A DNA stretch of 64,000 nt from UBA7446 sp965656545 (lineage in GTDB: Bacteria > Bacteroidota > Bacteroidia > Flavobacteriales > Flavobacteriaceae), in NCBI GenBank assembly GCA_965656545.1, contig CBFHKZ010000001.1, forward strand, positions 569,715 through 633,714. Reading direction: 5' to 3'. How positions within the stretch are numbered: the first letter of the stretch is position 1; each line of letters begins with the position of its first letter. The position numbers and the translations under genes were made by a program. The notes beneath the pieces were generated by a model. It was not told the DNA's origin and made no database searches. It saw only the letters and a list, made by a program, of their open reading frames with translations. Below, piece after piece: positions 48,162 to 57,681 of the stretch.

Positions 48162-50480
48162 TTATTGATTGAAAAACTGTTCTTCAGAAATCTCATCAGA
48201 TGTCAGACCACCTCCTACAACACAGTCTTTGTATCCAAGAGATTGGTAATTACTAAAATTCCATACTTGATTTACTTTACTTGTTTTCTGATCTACTAAA
48301 AATCCTCCCTTGCTTATTTCATTTGGAAGCATCTTATTAAAACTCCATTTTAAGCCCTGCAAATATTCTACTTGATAACGCCCTTTTGGAATTCGATCCA
48401 TCACTAATTTTTCTCCAGATCTGACATATTCACTTCTTACAGACCTCCTTGTTTTTAAGTCCTTCAATGTAATGACCATATCATAATCACAGTTGTTTGT
48501 CACTGTAAACTCTCTATCCCCAGTAAAAACACCAGGTCCGAAAATTTTATCGTAAGGCCTAAACCCTGTTTTGGGTTGACAATATTCATCCACTAGTTCA
48601 CACGCATCAAGGGTGTTAAATTCACATGCTTGGTAATAATCTGAACAATAACTTTCATTTTCAATTTTCTGAAAAACCTTACCCCGATAGTAGTAAGACT
48701 TTCCATTAGTTGCTGTTGAGTTTATAGATAAGGACTTAGTAAAATCTTGAATGGCATTTTTATTAGATCTGCTATATTTAGAAGTGGCTAGTCTCATATT
48801 CGCCAAACCTCTTAAGTAATATGCTTTCCAATTTTCTGAATCCATAAGTATAACCTCATCAAAATCATATTTAGCATTTTGATATTCCCCATTTTGCAAA
48901 TTCATTTCTCCACGTGCTAAGTATGGGTCAATATACTCGTTGTCAAGATTTATGGCATTCTCAAAATCTCTAGATGCTTTGTCATATTTACCTGAATCAG
49001 CATTATTAACACCTTTCTTATAATAGTACTCGGCGTCCCTTGAAACAGAACAGTTTCTTAATAGCAAGAAAAGTAACATTACCCCAATTATGACAAACAA
49101 CCACTTTAAAAAAGAAGATGAATTTGAGGACTTGTAAGTATTTACATTTAAATCTTCATTATCAACAACAGAAGATTCTATAAAATCGGCCTTTTTTTGA
49201 TTATCGTTAGCGATATTAAAGGCTGAATTATTTCTTTTACTACTATCTTTAATTGGTGGCGGAGCCTGTCTAGTTAAAATTTCTTGGCTAAAATTAACTA
49301 GTGGTAATTCTTCAAAATCGTTTTTAGGAATATCATTTGGCCAGCTTCCCATTAGGCCCCCTGGTGGAAAAAGATTGAGCCTGTACATTGAATTGCCCTT
49401 GGAAAGTAATAGCTCAAAATTGTTTGGAACTGAAAAAGAAATCGTCTCCTCAGGATTCTTATCTATCCATGTCTCAATACTAGCAGAGTTAATTTTCAAA
49501 AAAGGGTCATCAGAATTGAACTGAACAACCACATCTTTAAAAGATGAAATTAGATTTGATGCATTTTTATCAAAGCCTACAATATTGTTTGCTTTTTCAG
49601 TCGATGCAACCAAACGCCCGTCAGCTACAGCTCCGTCAGCTGGATTGTATATTTGTTTATTTAACCCCTTTACTATGGAATTTACTTGATTACTCAATGG
49701 GTGAATACCTGAAGTTAAACTTTCCCCATCAGTTGATGATGCAGTTGTTTGCTTTCTGTTAATTCGTACACATTTATGTTTAGGCAAATAGCCAATAACG
49801 AATAAATGTCCTGAATAAAGACTTTGCCAACCATCGTGGTTTTCTTCATTAAATTCTTTAAAGCCTCCATTATCTTCAATGATTTTGTCTATGAGTGGCT
49901 TTGCAAACTCATCTGCTTGAACAGGTATTAATATATAATCGTTATCTCCTTCAAAAAATAAAGGGCAAAGAATAAACTTAGAAAAATCCCTTTCATTTTT
50001 ATCAATAGATTTTGAGTCATAAATTGGAGCTAAGCCTGATATCCAATTTGGGGAAGTTGTGGTTTTTGCAAGCCCAGTTTCATTAAACGCTATGGTCTCT
50101 TTTGTAATTGAATTTACACTTGTAATGATTATAAGGTTTAAGTTATTATCAGATACTTTTTCAATTTTAAATCCATCTCCATCCCATAAAGTAATATTTC
50201 CAGATGGATCATTGTAAGAGCTATCAAGATTTATGTTATTTCTAATTAATAGTTTATTAATTTCTGTACTAAAATCCTCAGGCTTTAAATGCCTATACAG
50301 CAAAGGCAATGAACCTACAGAAAAAGACCAGTTTTTAGCATTAATAGTTGAAGAAAAGCCAGATTTATCAAAATCTGAAATATGAGTTACTGTATTAAAA
50401 TCAATCCCTTTTAAATGAGGAAATAACGACTTTAAAACAACAGAAATTCCATGGGTGTTAATGGCTTCGGAAATATTCAT
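48162..50480 (-). CDS. Membrane TPR protein with C-terminal beta domain
   Basis: This 772-aa protein has a large cytoplasmic N-terminal region (about 1-450), one transmembrane helix (FLKWLFVIIGVMLLFLLL, about 460-480), then TPR repeats (about 490-610, YYKKGVNNADSGKYDKASRD). The C-terminal beta domain (about 650-772) contains IPKGRYQVEYLQGLKW and GGF. That domain also forms most of the 162-aa secreted protein two genes upstream, which ties the two together. Its start overlaps the channel-like gene's stop (TAATG). The N-terminal part has no recognised family. Confidence 0.7.
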   Translation of the reverse strand: MNISEAINTHGISVVLKSLFPHLKGIDFNTVTHISDFDKSGFSSTINAKNWSFSVGSLPLLYRHLKPEDFSTEINKLLIRNNINLDSSYNDPSGNITLWDGDGFKIEKVSDNNLNLIIITSVNSITKETIAFNETGLAKTTTSPNWISGLAPIYDSKSIDKNERDFSKFILCPLFFEGDNDYILIPVQADEFAKPLIDKIIEDNGGFKEFNEENHDGWQSLYSGHLFVIGYLPKHKCVRINRKQTTASSTDGESLTSGIHPLSNQVNSIVKGLNKQIYNPADGAVADGRLVASTEKANNIVGFDKNASNLISSFKDVVVQFNSDDPFLKINSASIETWIDKNPEETISFSVPNNFELLLSKGNSMYRLNLFPPGGLMGSWPNDIPKNDFEELPLVNFSQEILTRQAPPPIKDSSKRNNSAFNIANDNQKKADFIESSVVDNEDLNVNTYKSSNSSSFLKWLFVIIGVMLLFLLLRNCSVSRDAEYYYKKGVNNADSGKYDKASRDFENAINLDNEYIDPYLARGEMNLQNGEYQNAKYDFDEVILMDSENWKAYYLRGLANMRLATSKYSRSNKNAIQDFTKSLSINSTATNGKSYYYRGKVFQKIENESYCSDYYQACEFNTLDACELVDEYCQPKTGFRPYDKIFGPGVFTGDREFTVTNNCDYDMVITLKDLKTRRSVRSEYVRSGEKLVMDRIPKGRYQVEYLQGLKWSFNKMLPNEISKGGFLVDQKTSKVNQVWNFSNYQSLGYKDCVVGGGLTSDEISEEQFFNQ

Positions 50481-51583
50481 TACGACTTAACAATTAATAA
50501 ATTCAAAAGAACAAACAAGACAAAAATAAATATCGCCGAGAATTTATTGTTTTCGAATTTCCACAGTGTAATTTTAGAAGTATGTTGTGCTATTACAATA
50601 AATATGTTTATAATAATAAATATAATGACAAGATTATTAATCAGGTCTGCCTTCGTTAAAACCTGAAGTGCAGGCATTGAATTTTCAACAAAATACTTGT
50701 TTCCAACTGCACCAAAAATACCGCCTAAACTTAGGGTGATTCTGGTTTCAAAGTGTTCAGAATCAATAAAAAAGACTAAGTAAGAAATCAGAAATGAAAG
50801 AAATGCCCCAAAAAATAATTTATAAAACAAATAAGAGCCACTTCTATCAATTGTAATATTAAATATTAACTGTTCAACTATTTTTTTTCTTTTCCCACCT
50901 ACATAATCCCCTATTTCAGACGTTTCACGAAAATCCTTTGATGTACTAATATTCTTTACATTAAATCCGTCTAATAAATACTTAAAATTTTCTGGATTTA
51001 TTGAGGCTGGATAATCAATCGATTCATTTAATTCGAAGTAAGATGTATCAACCATTGATTCAAAAACTATTTTAAGATTCTGATCGTCAAAAGGATAATT
51101 TCTTAGATCCCATTTGTGAGGAAATTCTGATTCAACATAGCCCTCCCATTGGATTAAACTGTCATTAGATTTTTCAAAAAAAGATTTGCCAGAATAATAA
51201 TTCCCTGACATATACTTTTTATCACTTTCTGGATATATTAATTGAAAATAATCAGAAGGATAAAAGTAAACGGAATCCCTACTCTTGGTAACCACCAGAG
51301 TGTCGTATTTAGAATAAAAGAAAAAGTCAAACCTTGAGAAAAAATAATTTGATTTTATATCCAAATCCTTTAATTCATTTATATCTAACTCAATCTCAAA
51401 ATTGAGAGGTAATTCTATAATATCATTTTCGACTAACTTAATATTCGGCAAAAATTCTCCAGATGTCAGTTTTTGTTGATAAGTTAGACTGTCCACACTT
51501 ATCATATACTCTGCAAAAGCAAACTGTTGAGCTACAAAAAATAGTAATAATGTTATGTTAGTTTTGATAGTACCCATACCCAT
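50480..51583 (-). CDS. Pentameric ligand-gated-channel-like membrane protein
   Basis: This 367-aa protein has a signal peptide and an extracellular beta-rich domain containing KWDLRNYPFDDQ (about 157-168), very like the FPFDxQ signature of the Cys-loop receptor family. After it, RSGSYLFYKLFFGAFLSFLI and RITLSLGGIFGAVGNK, then a TKADLI loop and two last helices, fit a four-helix channel domain. As in other prokaryotic members, the disulfide of the Cys loop is missing. It could be a ligand-gated channel or a channel-derived sensor. A start two codons later is also possible. It is the second gene of a nine-gene operon. Confidence 0.65.
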   Translation of the reverse strand: MGMGTIKTNITLLLFFVAQQFAFAEYMISVDSLTYQQKLTSGEFLPNIKLVENDIIELPLNFEIELDINELKDLDIKSNYFFSRFDFFFYSKYDTLVVTKSRDSVYFYPSDYFQLIYPESDKKYMSGNYYSGKSFFEKSNDSLIQWEGYVESEFPHKWDLRNYPFDDQNLKIVFESMVDTSYFELNESIDYPASINPENFKYLLDGFNVKNISTSKDFRETSEIGDYVGGKRKKIVEQLIFNITIDRSGSYLFYKLFFGAFLSFLISYLVFFIDSEHFETRITLSLGGIFGAVGNKYFVENSMPALQVLTKADLINNLVIIFIIINIFIVIAQHTSKITLWKFENNKFSAIFIFVLFVLLNLLIVKS

Positions 51584-51586
51584 TAA

Positions 51587-52075
51587 TTATAACGCCTCAT
51601 TTAAACTACTTGATTTTGGACTGAAATTTCCATAAGTTACTTCAGTAAGTGTATAAGTCATAATCTGACTATTTACAGTTATTGGGTTGTCTTTTGACAC
51701 CGATTCATTTTCTGTAAACCCTCCATAAATATTGTAACATTCATCTGAATTCATTTTTTTTCGACTATTCCATTTTCTTCCGTAATAGAAAAAAACTTGA
51801 TATGTTCCATCAGGAACTTCAAATGAATAACTACTTCCAGCAGATATATAAGCGTGCTTTAAGACCTTGCCATACTTTTTTACAATTGCCATCACAGGAG
51901 ATGAACTAGATGTATTTACTATAATTTCAGAGCACCCAACCATATAACCATCTTTAGGATATGATTTGCAAGAAGCATTAATACCAAAGCAATTTTCCCA
52001 GGGGGTTGCACCTGTATACTGGGAATAACTAAACAATGGGGCTAACATTAAAGAAAATAATAAGAATCGAATCAT
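51587..52075 (-). CDS. Secreted protein sharing a domain with the TPR protein
   Basis: The first gene of the minus operon encodes a 162-aa protein with a signal peptide ending FSYSQ. The mature domain contains VPDGTYQVFFYYGRKW and YGGF, matching the order of IPKGRYQVEYLQGLKW and GGF in the 772-aa protein. It contains several cysteines that could form disulfides. It is probably a periplasmic or surface partner. Function unknown. Confidence 0.65.
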   Translation of the reverse strand: MIRFLLFSLMLAPLFSYSQYTGATPWENCFGINASCKSYPKDGYMVGCSEIIVNTSSSSPVMAIVKKYGKVLKHAYISAGSSYSFEVPDGTYQVFFYYGRKWNSRKKMNSDECYNIYGGFTENESVSKDNPITVNSQIMTYTLTEVTYGNFSPKSSSLNEAL

Positions 52076-52200
52076 TATAATAATTTGTTAAATTTAAATA
52101 AAATTTTATTGTTTAATGTTTATGAAATATTTTTTAAATATTAAAACATTTACATCATTTCTTAACTGTCAATCCAACAGTCAACTGTGGAGTTAGGACA

Positions 52201-52296
52201 ATGGAACAGAGAGATTATAGTATTGAAGGGTATTTTCATGTTCGTTATGATGAAAATGGAAATTCTACTATTACTATTGGAGAGAAGAAAAGTTAA
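52201..52296 (+). CDS. Possible 31-aa small protein in a 360-bp intergenic gap
   Basis: The divergent gap 52076-52435 holds one short frame starting MEQRDYSIEGYFHVRYDENG and ending in a polar tail before TAA. Its composition is protein-like, with a purine-rich stretch just upstream of the ATG, but at 31 codons it may be chance or a fragment. The rest of the gap is A/T-rich and probably carries the promoters of both flanking genes. Confidence 0.3.
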   Translation: MEQRDYSIEGYFHVRYDENGNSTITIGEKKS

Positions 52297-52435
52297 AAAA
52301 AGAAGATATTCCTGTTTGTTAATCCTTAAAAATTTTATTTTAGTTCTTGAATTAACTCACGTCACTAAATACTTTCCATCTGTTCCTAAATAGAGGATTA
52401 TGTATTTTTAATTATAATTTTTTAATAAAATACAA

Positions 52436-53173
52436 ATGAATTCGTCGTATTTTGTAGGAACTAAAGATAATTTCAATAAATATTTTTCTGGATTTTGTCG
52501 TAATTTAATACAAAGAATTACAAAAAAACATAAAAAAGAGGTTGGTAAATGTGAACATTGTGGAGAATCAAATAAACAACTTGATTCTGCTCATGTGCAT
52601 GGAAAAGAAAGAAAAATAATCATAGATTCTATTTTAAAAAAATTTCAAAAGGATGATGGTTTATATGTGGATTTAAGAGAGTTCGAAAAAATGTTTGTAG
52701 ATGCACATAACCCTGTTGATAGAACAATAAAAATTCTATGCAAAAAATGTCATAATATATATGATGGTGGGGGGAGACAAACTGAAACCAAGAAAACCAA
52801 AACAATCAATATCCCAACTCAAAGAGTAAATAAAAAATCTATTATAGATTTAATTGAGAATAGTTTGGAATGCGTAGTAGATGTAAAGAATTTCAATATT
52901 TCAACAATAAATAAATCAGGTTTATTTTCAGTAGAGCCCAAAAAAAGCTGTAATGAAACTGTTTGGCACCTATGTCTTATAAATAATCGAGATTCTGTAA
53001 TTCATTACTTTAAAGTTCCGAAAGAATCTAACATTTATTCCAATCTTTATTTCAGAAATGACAAAGAAAGGTACAGACTAGTTTTTGAAATTTCTGATGA
53101 AACATTTAATGAAAAATACAGTTTTATAAAATTTAAAAAGTTTTTATTTAAAACTATCGAACATCACTTGTGA
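52436..53173 (+). CDS. HNH-like zinc-binding protein
   Basis: This 245-aa protein has the signature of a zinc-stabilised HNH or related nuclease: CEHCGESNKQLDSAHVHG (about 38-55) and CKKCHNIYDGGG (about 101-112). The C-terminal 120 residues are unrecognised. It stands 59 bp before the DUF285 gene on the same strand and may belong to that cassette. Catalytic residues in the His-Asn order are plausible but not certain. Confidence 0.6.
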   Translation: MNSSYFVGTKDNFNKYFSGFCRNLIQRITKKHKKEVGKCEHCGESNKQLDSAHVHGKERKIIIDSILKKFQKDDGLYVDLREFEKMFVDAHNPVDRTIKILCKKCHNIYDGGGRQTETKKTKTINIPTQRVNKKSIIDLIENSLECVVDVKNFNISTINKSGLFSVEPKKSCNETVWHLCLINNRDSVIHYFKVPKESNIYSNLYFRNDKERYRLVFEISDETFNEKYSFIKFKKFLFKTIEHHL

Positions 53174-53232
53174 TTCAAAAGAGTTTTTAGTGCAATAATA
53201 TTTTAAAATTAATGGATTTATATTAGATAATT

Positions 53233-56200
53233 ATGATTTACTTACATGAAAATGGTGTAACTGTTGTTGCTAAGAGTGGTGCTAAAGGAGCTAAAGGTGG
53301 AGAGGTTTATGAACTTAACGGTTTTGAATATTATGTTGCAAAAGATCATTGGGATTTAAAGAAAATCATTGACGATAATGGTTACAAAAATATCCCCCTT
53401 AATAGAATTGTTACAAGTAAAATAACCACAATGAATAATATCATAAATAGATATGGGAAAGGTAAAGATTTCAACGAAGACATTAGCAGTTGGGACACAA
53501 GTAGAGTAAAATCAATGTCTGATATGTTTTTAGGTTGCGAAAAATTTAACCAGCCTATCGGCTATTGGGACACAAGTAATGTCACGGCTATGATTTCAAT
53601 GTTTCACGGCGCAAAATCATTTAACCATCCAATTGGTGATTGGGATACAAGTAAAGTTTATAATATTTCCAGAATATTTGAAGGGGCAGAATCATTTAAC
53701 CAAAATATTAATAATTGGGATACTTCCGAAATGAATCTAATGACTGCAGCTTTTAAAGATGCAAACTCATTTAATCAACCTCTCAATAAATGGAAGATTA
53801 ATTCCTCCTGTCAATTATTTTCCATGTTTGAAAATGCTAAGTCATTTAATCAAGATATATCAAATTTTAAAGTATCGGGTTCCATATCTTCATTTCTTGC
53901 AGGTGCGGAATCTTTTAATTCACCATTAAATTGGGACGTTTCAAAAGTAAAATCTATGAAATCACTATTTCATGGTGCTAAATCGTTCAATCAAGACATT
54001 TCTGATTGGGATGTAAGTAAGGTTACAAATACGGAAAACATGTTCTATGGTGCCTCATCATTTAATAGACCAATTGGAAATTGGAAATTAAGTTCTTTAA
54101 CAAATATGAATAATATGTTTAGAGAGGCTAAATCCTTTAATCAGGATATATCTCAATGGGATGTAAGTAAGGTTACTAAAATGAAAGGTTTATTTCAAGA
54201 CGCAGTATCATTTAATCAAAATATAAAAAACTGGAAATTAAATGAACAAATAAAAAAATCGCGCACAATTTTCCAGGGTGCGTCAGCTTTTGATTTTGAT
54301 AAGTACAATCCCTTTTTAAATGAAAATATTAATGAAAAGGTTGTAACAAGAAAAAGAAATCTAGATACTTCTACTGATAATTTGTCTTCTGAAGAAAAGA
54401 AAAAATTCACAAAAATCAAGAATTTAATTATATCACGAGATATAAGTAAAATTAATATGGGAATTGAAATTTTAGTATCATTAAATAATAATGAAATATA
54501 TAGTTCTTTATTAAAGGACTGTAAATTTACAGTAAATGAGGGTGGTAAAATTGAATTGATCTTAAATAAACTTTTTTCGGGAAGCCAAGAAGCACAACCA
54601 TTCTTGAACTATTCACTATTTAGTATAATTTCAATTGTACCTAACGATAAGAATGTACAAATTGATAACTCTTTAAAAATAGAAAATATAAAGGTGCTAG
54701 ATTTATCATCTATTGATTTTCCTAAATTGGAAGATGTTATTGTTATGCCCGATTTAAGTAGATTTAAAAACTTAGATAAACTTATACTTAGTTTTTACAG
54801 AAAAATTCAAACCTCTATTAAAAATAACAGTATTACTCATTTAATCTTGAAACATTTTCAAGGATCACTAAAATTTTTATCTGATTTACCACAGTTAGAA
54901 TATTTAGAATTAGATATAGATTCTTATGAAAAATCTATTAAAGATCTAGATAGTTTTAATAGCTTGAAATCATTAAAAAAACTTGACTTAGATACTGGTG
55001 GTATTTTAGAGAATTTTAATTTTTTATCTAATTGTAAAAAATTAGAATCCTTGAGTGTTAATTTGGGATTTTCTTATAATGAGGGGACTTTAATAAATAA
55101 TATTAATGGTATTACAGAATTAGAAAACCTAAATGAATTAAACATCCAAAATGTTTATTCAGAATTTAAATTAAATGACTTAGGTAAACTCAATAAATTA
55201 GAAATACTTGAATTAAATTTCAAACAAGACTGTGTTAATTTTGATTTATCTGAACTAAATACTTGTGAAAACCTTAAAGATTTAATTATCAGTGGAGGTG
55301 GTATTAGTGAAATTTATGGAAAAGTTCACAGTGTTAACGACATTAATTCACCAAAAAATATCAAAAACTTTTTTATTAAACAATCATGGAGAAATGAAAT
55401 TAAAATTTATGAATTAGACAAGAATAAAGTTTTGGAAAATGAAGAAAATCAACATGTTTTTGTTCAAGATAAAAATACTGTTATTGAAGACAATAAATCC
55501 AATCTGTCTCCAACAGTCAATAACAATTTGATAAAAGAAGACAAGAAAACATTCACAAAAATAAAATCTTTATTGCAAACAAGAGATTTTGACAATGTTG
55601 ACTTAGGGATTGAGTTGTTAATCTCTGTTGAAAATATTAAGTTTTTTGAAACTTTTTTAGCAGATTGTAAAATAACAGAAGATCGTACTGAGGTAATTAA
55701 AAATAAATTTTTCACAGGGTCCCGTCCTGCACAACCATATCTAAACTACGCTTTATACTTATTAATTTATCATTGTCCCGAAGAAGCAGACATTGATGAG
55801 TCAATAAAACGACACAACATAAATGAGTTAGATACAAGAATCTTTTTTAAACGGTCAATGAACCTGGAACGCAACTTTAAATATAGGTTACCAGAGATTA
55901 AAAATTTTACTCATTTACAAGAACTAAATATTGACCTTAGTGTATTTGATTTGTCAAAGTCTGTTATTTCAAATATTTTAATTAATCAATCTGTAAAGAT
56001 TCTTAATGTACACGGAACTCATCAGCACTCAACTTGGTTAAAAAACCTTCCTCAACTTGAGTCTTTAAAATTCGGAAGTATTTACCCTTCGGAAGACTCA
56101 GCTAATGCTTTCAAATTTTTAGTTAATTTAAGGAGTTTGGAAATTGGTGTGGGTGGTTATTTTGATATAGACTTTTTAAAAGAATGTAAAAAATTAAAAA

Positions 56201-56550
56201 AACTAGTTTTGATTACTATAGAGAATCCTTCATATACCAAAAATATTAATGCTTTAAAATACTTAAAAGATTTGGAGGATTTAACAGTTTTTACAAATGA
56301 AACATCAAATGGGACTTTGTCTTATCAAGGACTATCTTACTGCAAAAAATTAAGGTCTTTAGAAATTCATAATAATGTATCTGATGAAGTTTTCCAAAAT
56401 ATATCTAACTGCCACTCTTTAGAAAAATTTTCAATTAATTCAAGTTCAAGTTTTGATGTCAAATTAACTCTTTCAGACTTTAATGGTTTAATAAATTCAT
56501 CAAACGTTAAAAAAATAAAAATTGGCAAAGACAATATCAACCTTTATTAG
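53233..56550 (+). CDS. DUF285-repeat / leucine-rich recognition-like protein, copy 1
   Basis: This 1105-aa protein starts with a short conserved N-terminal module (MIYLHENGVTVVA). About eleven BspA-type DUF285 repeats follow (about 70-370, pattern FNQDISDWDVSKVTNTENMF). Two tandem copies of a helical module then alternate with leucine-rich stretches; the modules begin KFTKIKNLIISRDISK and TFTKIKSLLQTRDFDN. No signal peptide is evident, so it is probably cytoplasmic, unlike typical BspA adhesins. It precedes moxR by 17 bp and has a paralogue at 58935-62294. A recognition role for the linked ATPase/vWA pair is inferred. Confidence 0.72.
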   Translation: MIYLHENGVTVVAKSGAKGAKGGEVYELNGFEYYVAKDHWDLKKIIDDNGYKNIPLNRIVTSKITTMNNIINRYGKGKDFNEDISSWDTSRVKSMSDMFLGCEKFNQPIGYWDTSNVTAMISMFHGAKSFNHPIGDWDTSKVYNISRIFEGAESFNQNINNWDTSEMNLMTAAFKDANSFNQPLNKWKINSSCQLFSMFENAKSFNQDISNFKVSGSISSFLAGAESFNSPLNWDVSKVKSMKSLFHGAKSFNQDISDWDVSKVTNTENMFYGASSFNRPIGNWKLSSLTNMNNMFREAKSFNQDISQWDVSKVTKMKGLFQDAVSFNQNIKNWKLNEQIKKSRTIFQGASAFDFDKYNPFLNENINEKVVTRKRNLDTSTDNLSSEEKKKFTKIKNLIISRDISKINMGIEILVSLNNNEIYSSLLKDCKFTVNEGGKIELILNKLFSGSQEAQPFLNYSLFSIISIVPNDKNVQIDNSLKIENIKVLDLSSIDFPKLEDVIVMPDLSRFKNLDKLILSFYRKIQTSIKNNSITHLILKHFQGSLKFLSDLPQLEYLELDIDSYEKSIKDLDSFNSLKSLKKLDLDTGGILENFNFLSNCKKLESLSVNLGFSYNEGTLINNINGITELENLNELNIQNVYSEFKLNDLGKLNKLEILELNFKQDCVNFDLSELNTCENLKDLIISGGGISEIYGKVHSVNDINSPKNIKNFFIKQSWRNEIKIYELDKNKVLENEENQHVFVQDKNTVIEDNKSNLSPTVNNNLIKEDKKTFTKIKSLLQTRDFDNVDLGIELLISVENIKFFETFLADCKITEDRTEVIKNKFFTGSRPAQPYLNYALYLLIYHCPEEADIDESIKRHNINELDTRIFFKRSMNLERNFKYRLPEIKNFTHLQELNIDLSVFDLSKSVISNILINQSVKILNVHGTHQHSTWLKNLPQLESLKFGSIYPSEDSANAFKFLVNLRSLEIGVGGYFDIDFLKECKKLKKLVLITIENPSYTKNINALKYLKDLEDLTVFTNETSNGTLSYQGLSYCKKLRSLEIHNNVSDEVFQNISNCHSLEKFSINSSSSFDVKLTLSDFNGLINSSNVKKIKIGKDNINLY

Positions 56551-56567
56551 AATAAACTTCAATACAT

Positions 56568-57668
56568 ATGAATAGAAAGTTATACGGAATGGAATGTAAT
56601 TCTGATGAAATTGAAACTTTAATTGAATATGTTTTTTCAACTGCAATTAAATTAAATTTAGAATCCCCATTATGTATCTGGGGAACTCACGGTATTGGTA
56701 AGACAGAAATAGTAAAGGAGTATTCGTTAAGAAATAATATAAAATTTAGGTATATATCACCTGCCCAATTTGAAGAAATGGGAGACTTACACGGTATCCC
56801 AGAAGTTATAGACATTAATGGAAATAAATCTACAAAATTCATATCACCTGATTGGGTTCCAAAAGAAGAAGGACCAGGAATTCTACTACTTGACGATTTA
56901 AATAGAGCAGATGATAGAATTTTAAGGGGTTGTATGCAGTTAATTCAAAATTATGAACTCGTATCGTGGAAATTACCTAAAGGATGGCAAATAATTGCTA
57001 CAGCTAATCCTGATGATATGGACTATTCAGTAACAACAATGGATAATGCGATGATTACAAGAATGATTCATTCAACATTAATATTTGACGTTAAGTCATG
57101 GGCTAAATGGGCTTTTTCTAAAGATTTGGATGAAAGAGGTATTTCTTTTGTATTGACTTATCCTGAATTAATAAACAACAGTTTAACTACTCCTAGAACT
57201 TTAGAGAAACTTTTCAGACTAACAAAACCAATTAAAGATTTAAAATCTAATAATAAATTAATAAATCAATTAGCAATGGGGTGTATTGATGAATATGCAG
57301 CCACAGCATTTACAAGTTTTATAAACGATGATCTTCAATTATTAATTGACCCCGAAGATTTTCTTTACACCATTGATATAAAGACTATTAAACAACAAAT
57401 GAAATCTCTATCTGAAGGAAAAAATGGTGAAGTCAGGTTAGATAGGCTGTCAACAGTTTGTACGAGGTTATCTTTATATTTTTCTAACAATAAAGTGGAT
57501 TACAACAAAATTAAATCCGAAAATTTAATTTCATTATTGTTGCTTGATTTCTTACCAAAAGATTTAACAATGAGTCTATATAAAGATTTAATTAATATTA
57601 ATGATGAACAATTAAAAATAATTTTAAGAGATAAAAAATTAGCAGATTTCTTATTAAGTCATTTATAA
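56568..57668 (+). CDS. MoxR-type AAA+ ATPase
   Basis: This 366-aa AAA+ ATPase has Walker A GTHGIGKTEIV (Lys45, Thr46), Walker B LLLDDLNRADD (Asp109/Asp110) and a sensor region, WQIIATANPDD. The MoxR branch works as a chaperone with vWA proteins, and one is encoded 13 bp downstream. It follows the DUF285 gene by 17 bp, giving a recognition-ATPase-vWA operon. No truncation seen. Confidence 0.85.
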   Translation: MNRKLYGMECNSDEIETLIEYVFSTAIKLNLESPLCIWGTHGIGKTEIVKEYSLRNNIKFRYISPAQFEEMGDLHGIPEVIDINGNKSTKFISPDWVPKEEGPGILLLDDLNRADDRILRGCMQLIQNYELVSWKLPKGWQIIATANPDDMDYSVTTMDNAMITRMIHSTLIFDVKSWAKWAFSKDLDERGISFVLTYPELINNSLTTPRTLEKLFRLTKPIKDLKSNNKLINQLAMGCIDEYAATAFTSFINDDLQLLIDPEDFLYTIDIKTIKQQMKSLSEGKNGEVRLDRLSTVCTRLSLYFSNNKVDYNKIKSENLISLLLLDFLPKDLTMSLYKDLININDEQLKIILRDKKLADFLLSHL

Positions 57669-57681
57669 CAAGCGGATATAG

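Noticed and set aside
52187..52393. 68-codon + strand frame in the divergent gap
   Set aside because: Composition is dominated by Leu, Ile and Lys runs typical of a wrong frame; the overlapping 31-codon frame looks more protein-like.
53430..54320. Regular repeats possibly a CRISPR array
   Set aside because: The periodicity is at protein level (about 24-codon DUF285 repeats) with diverged DNA and an open reading frame.
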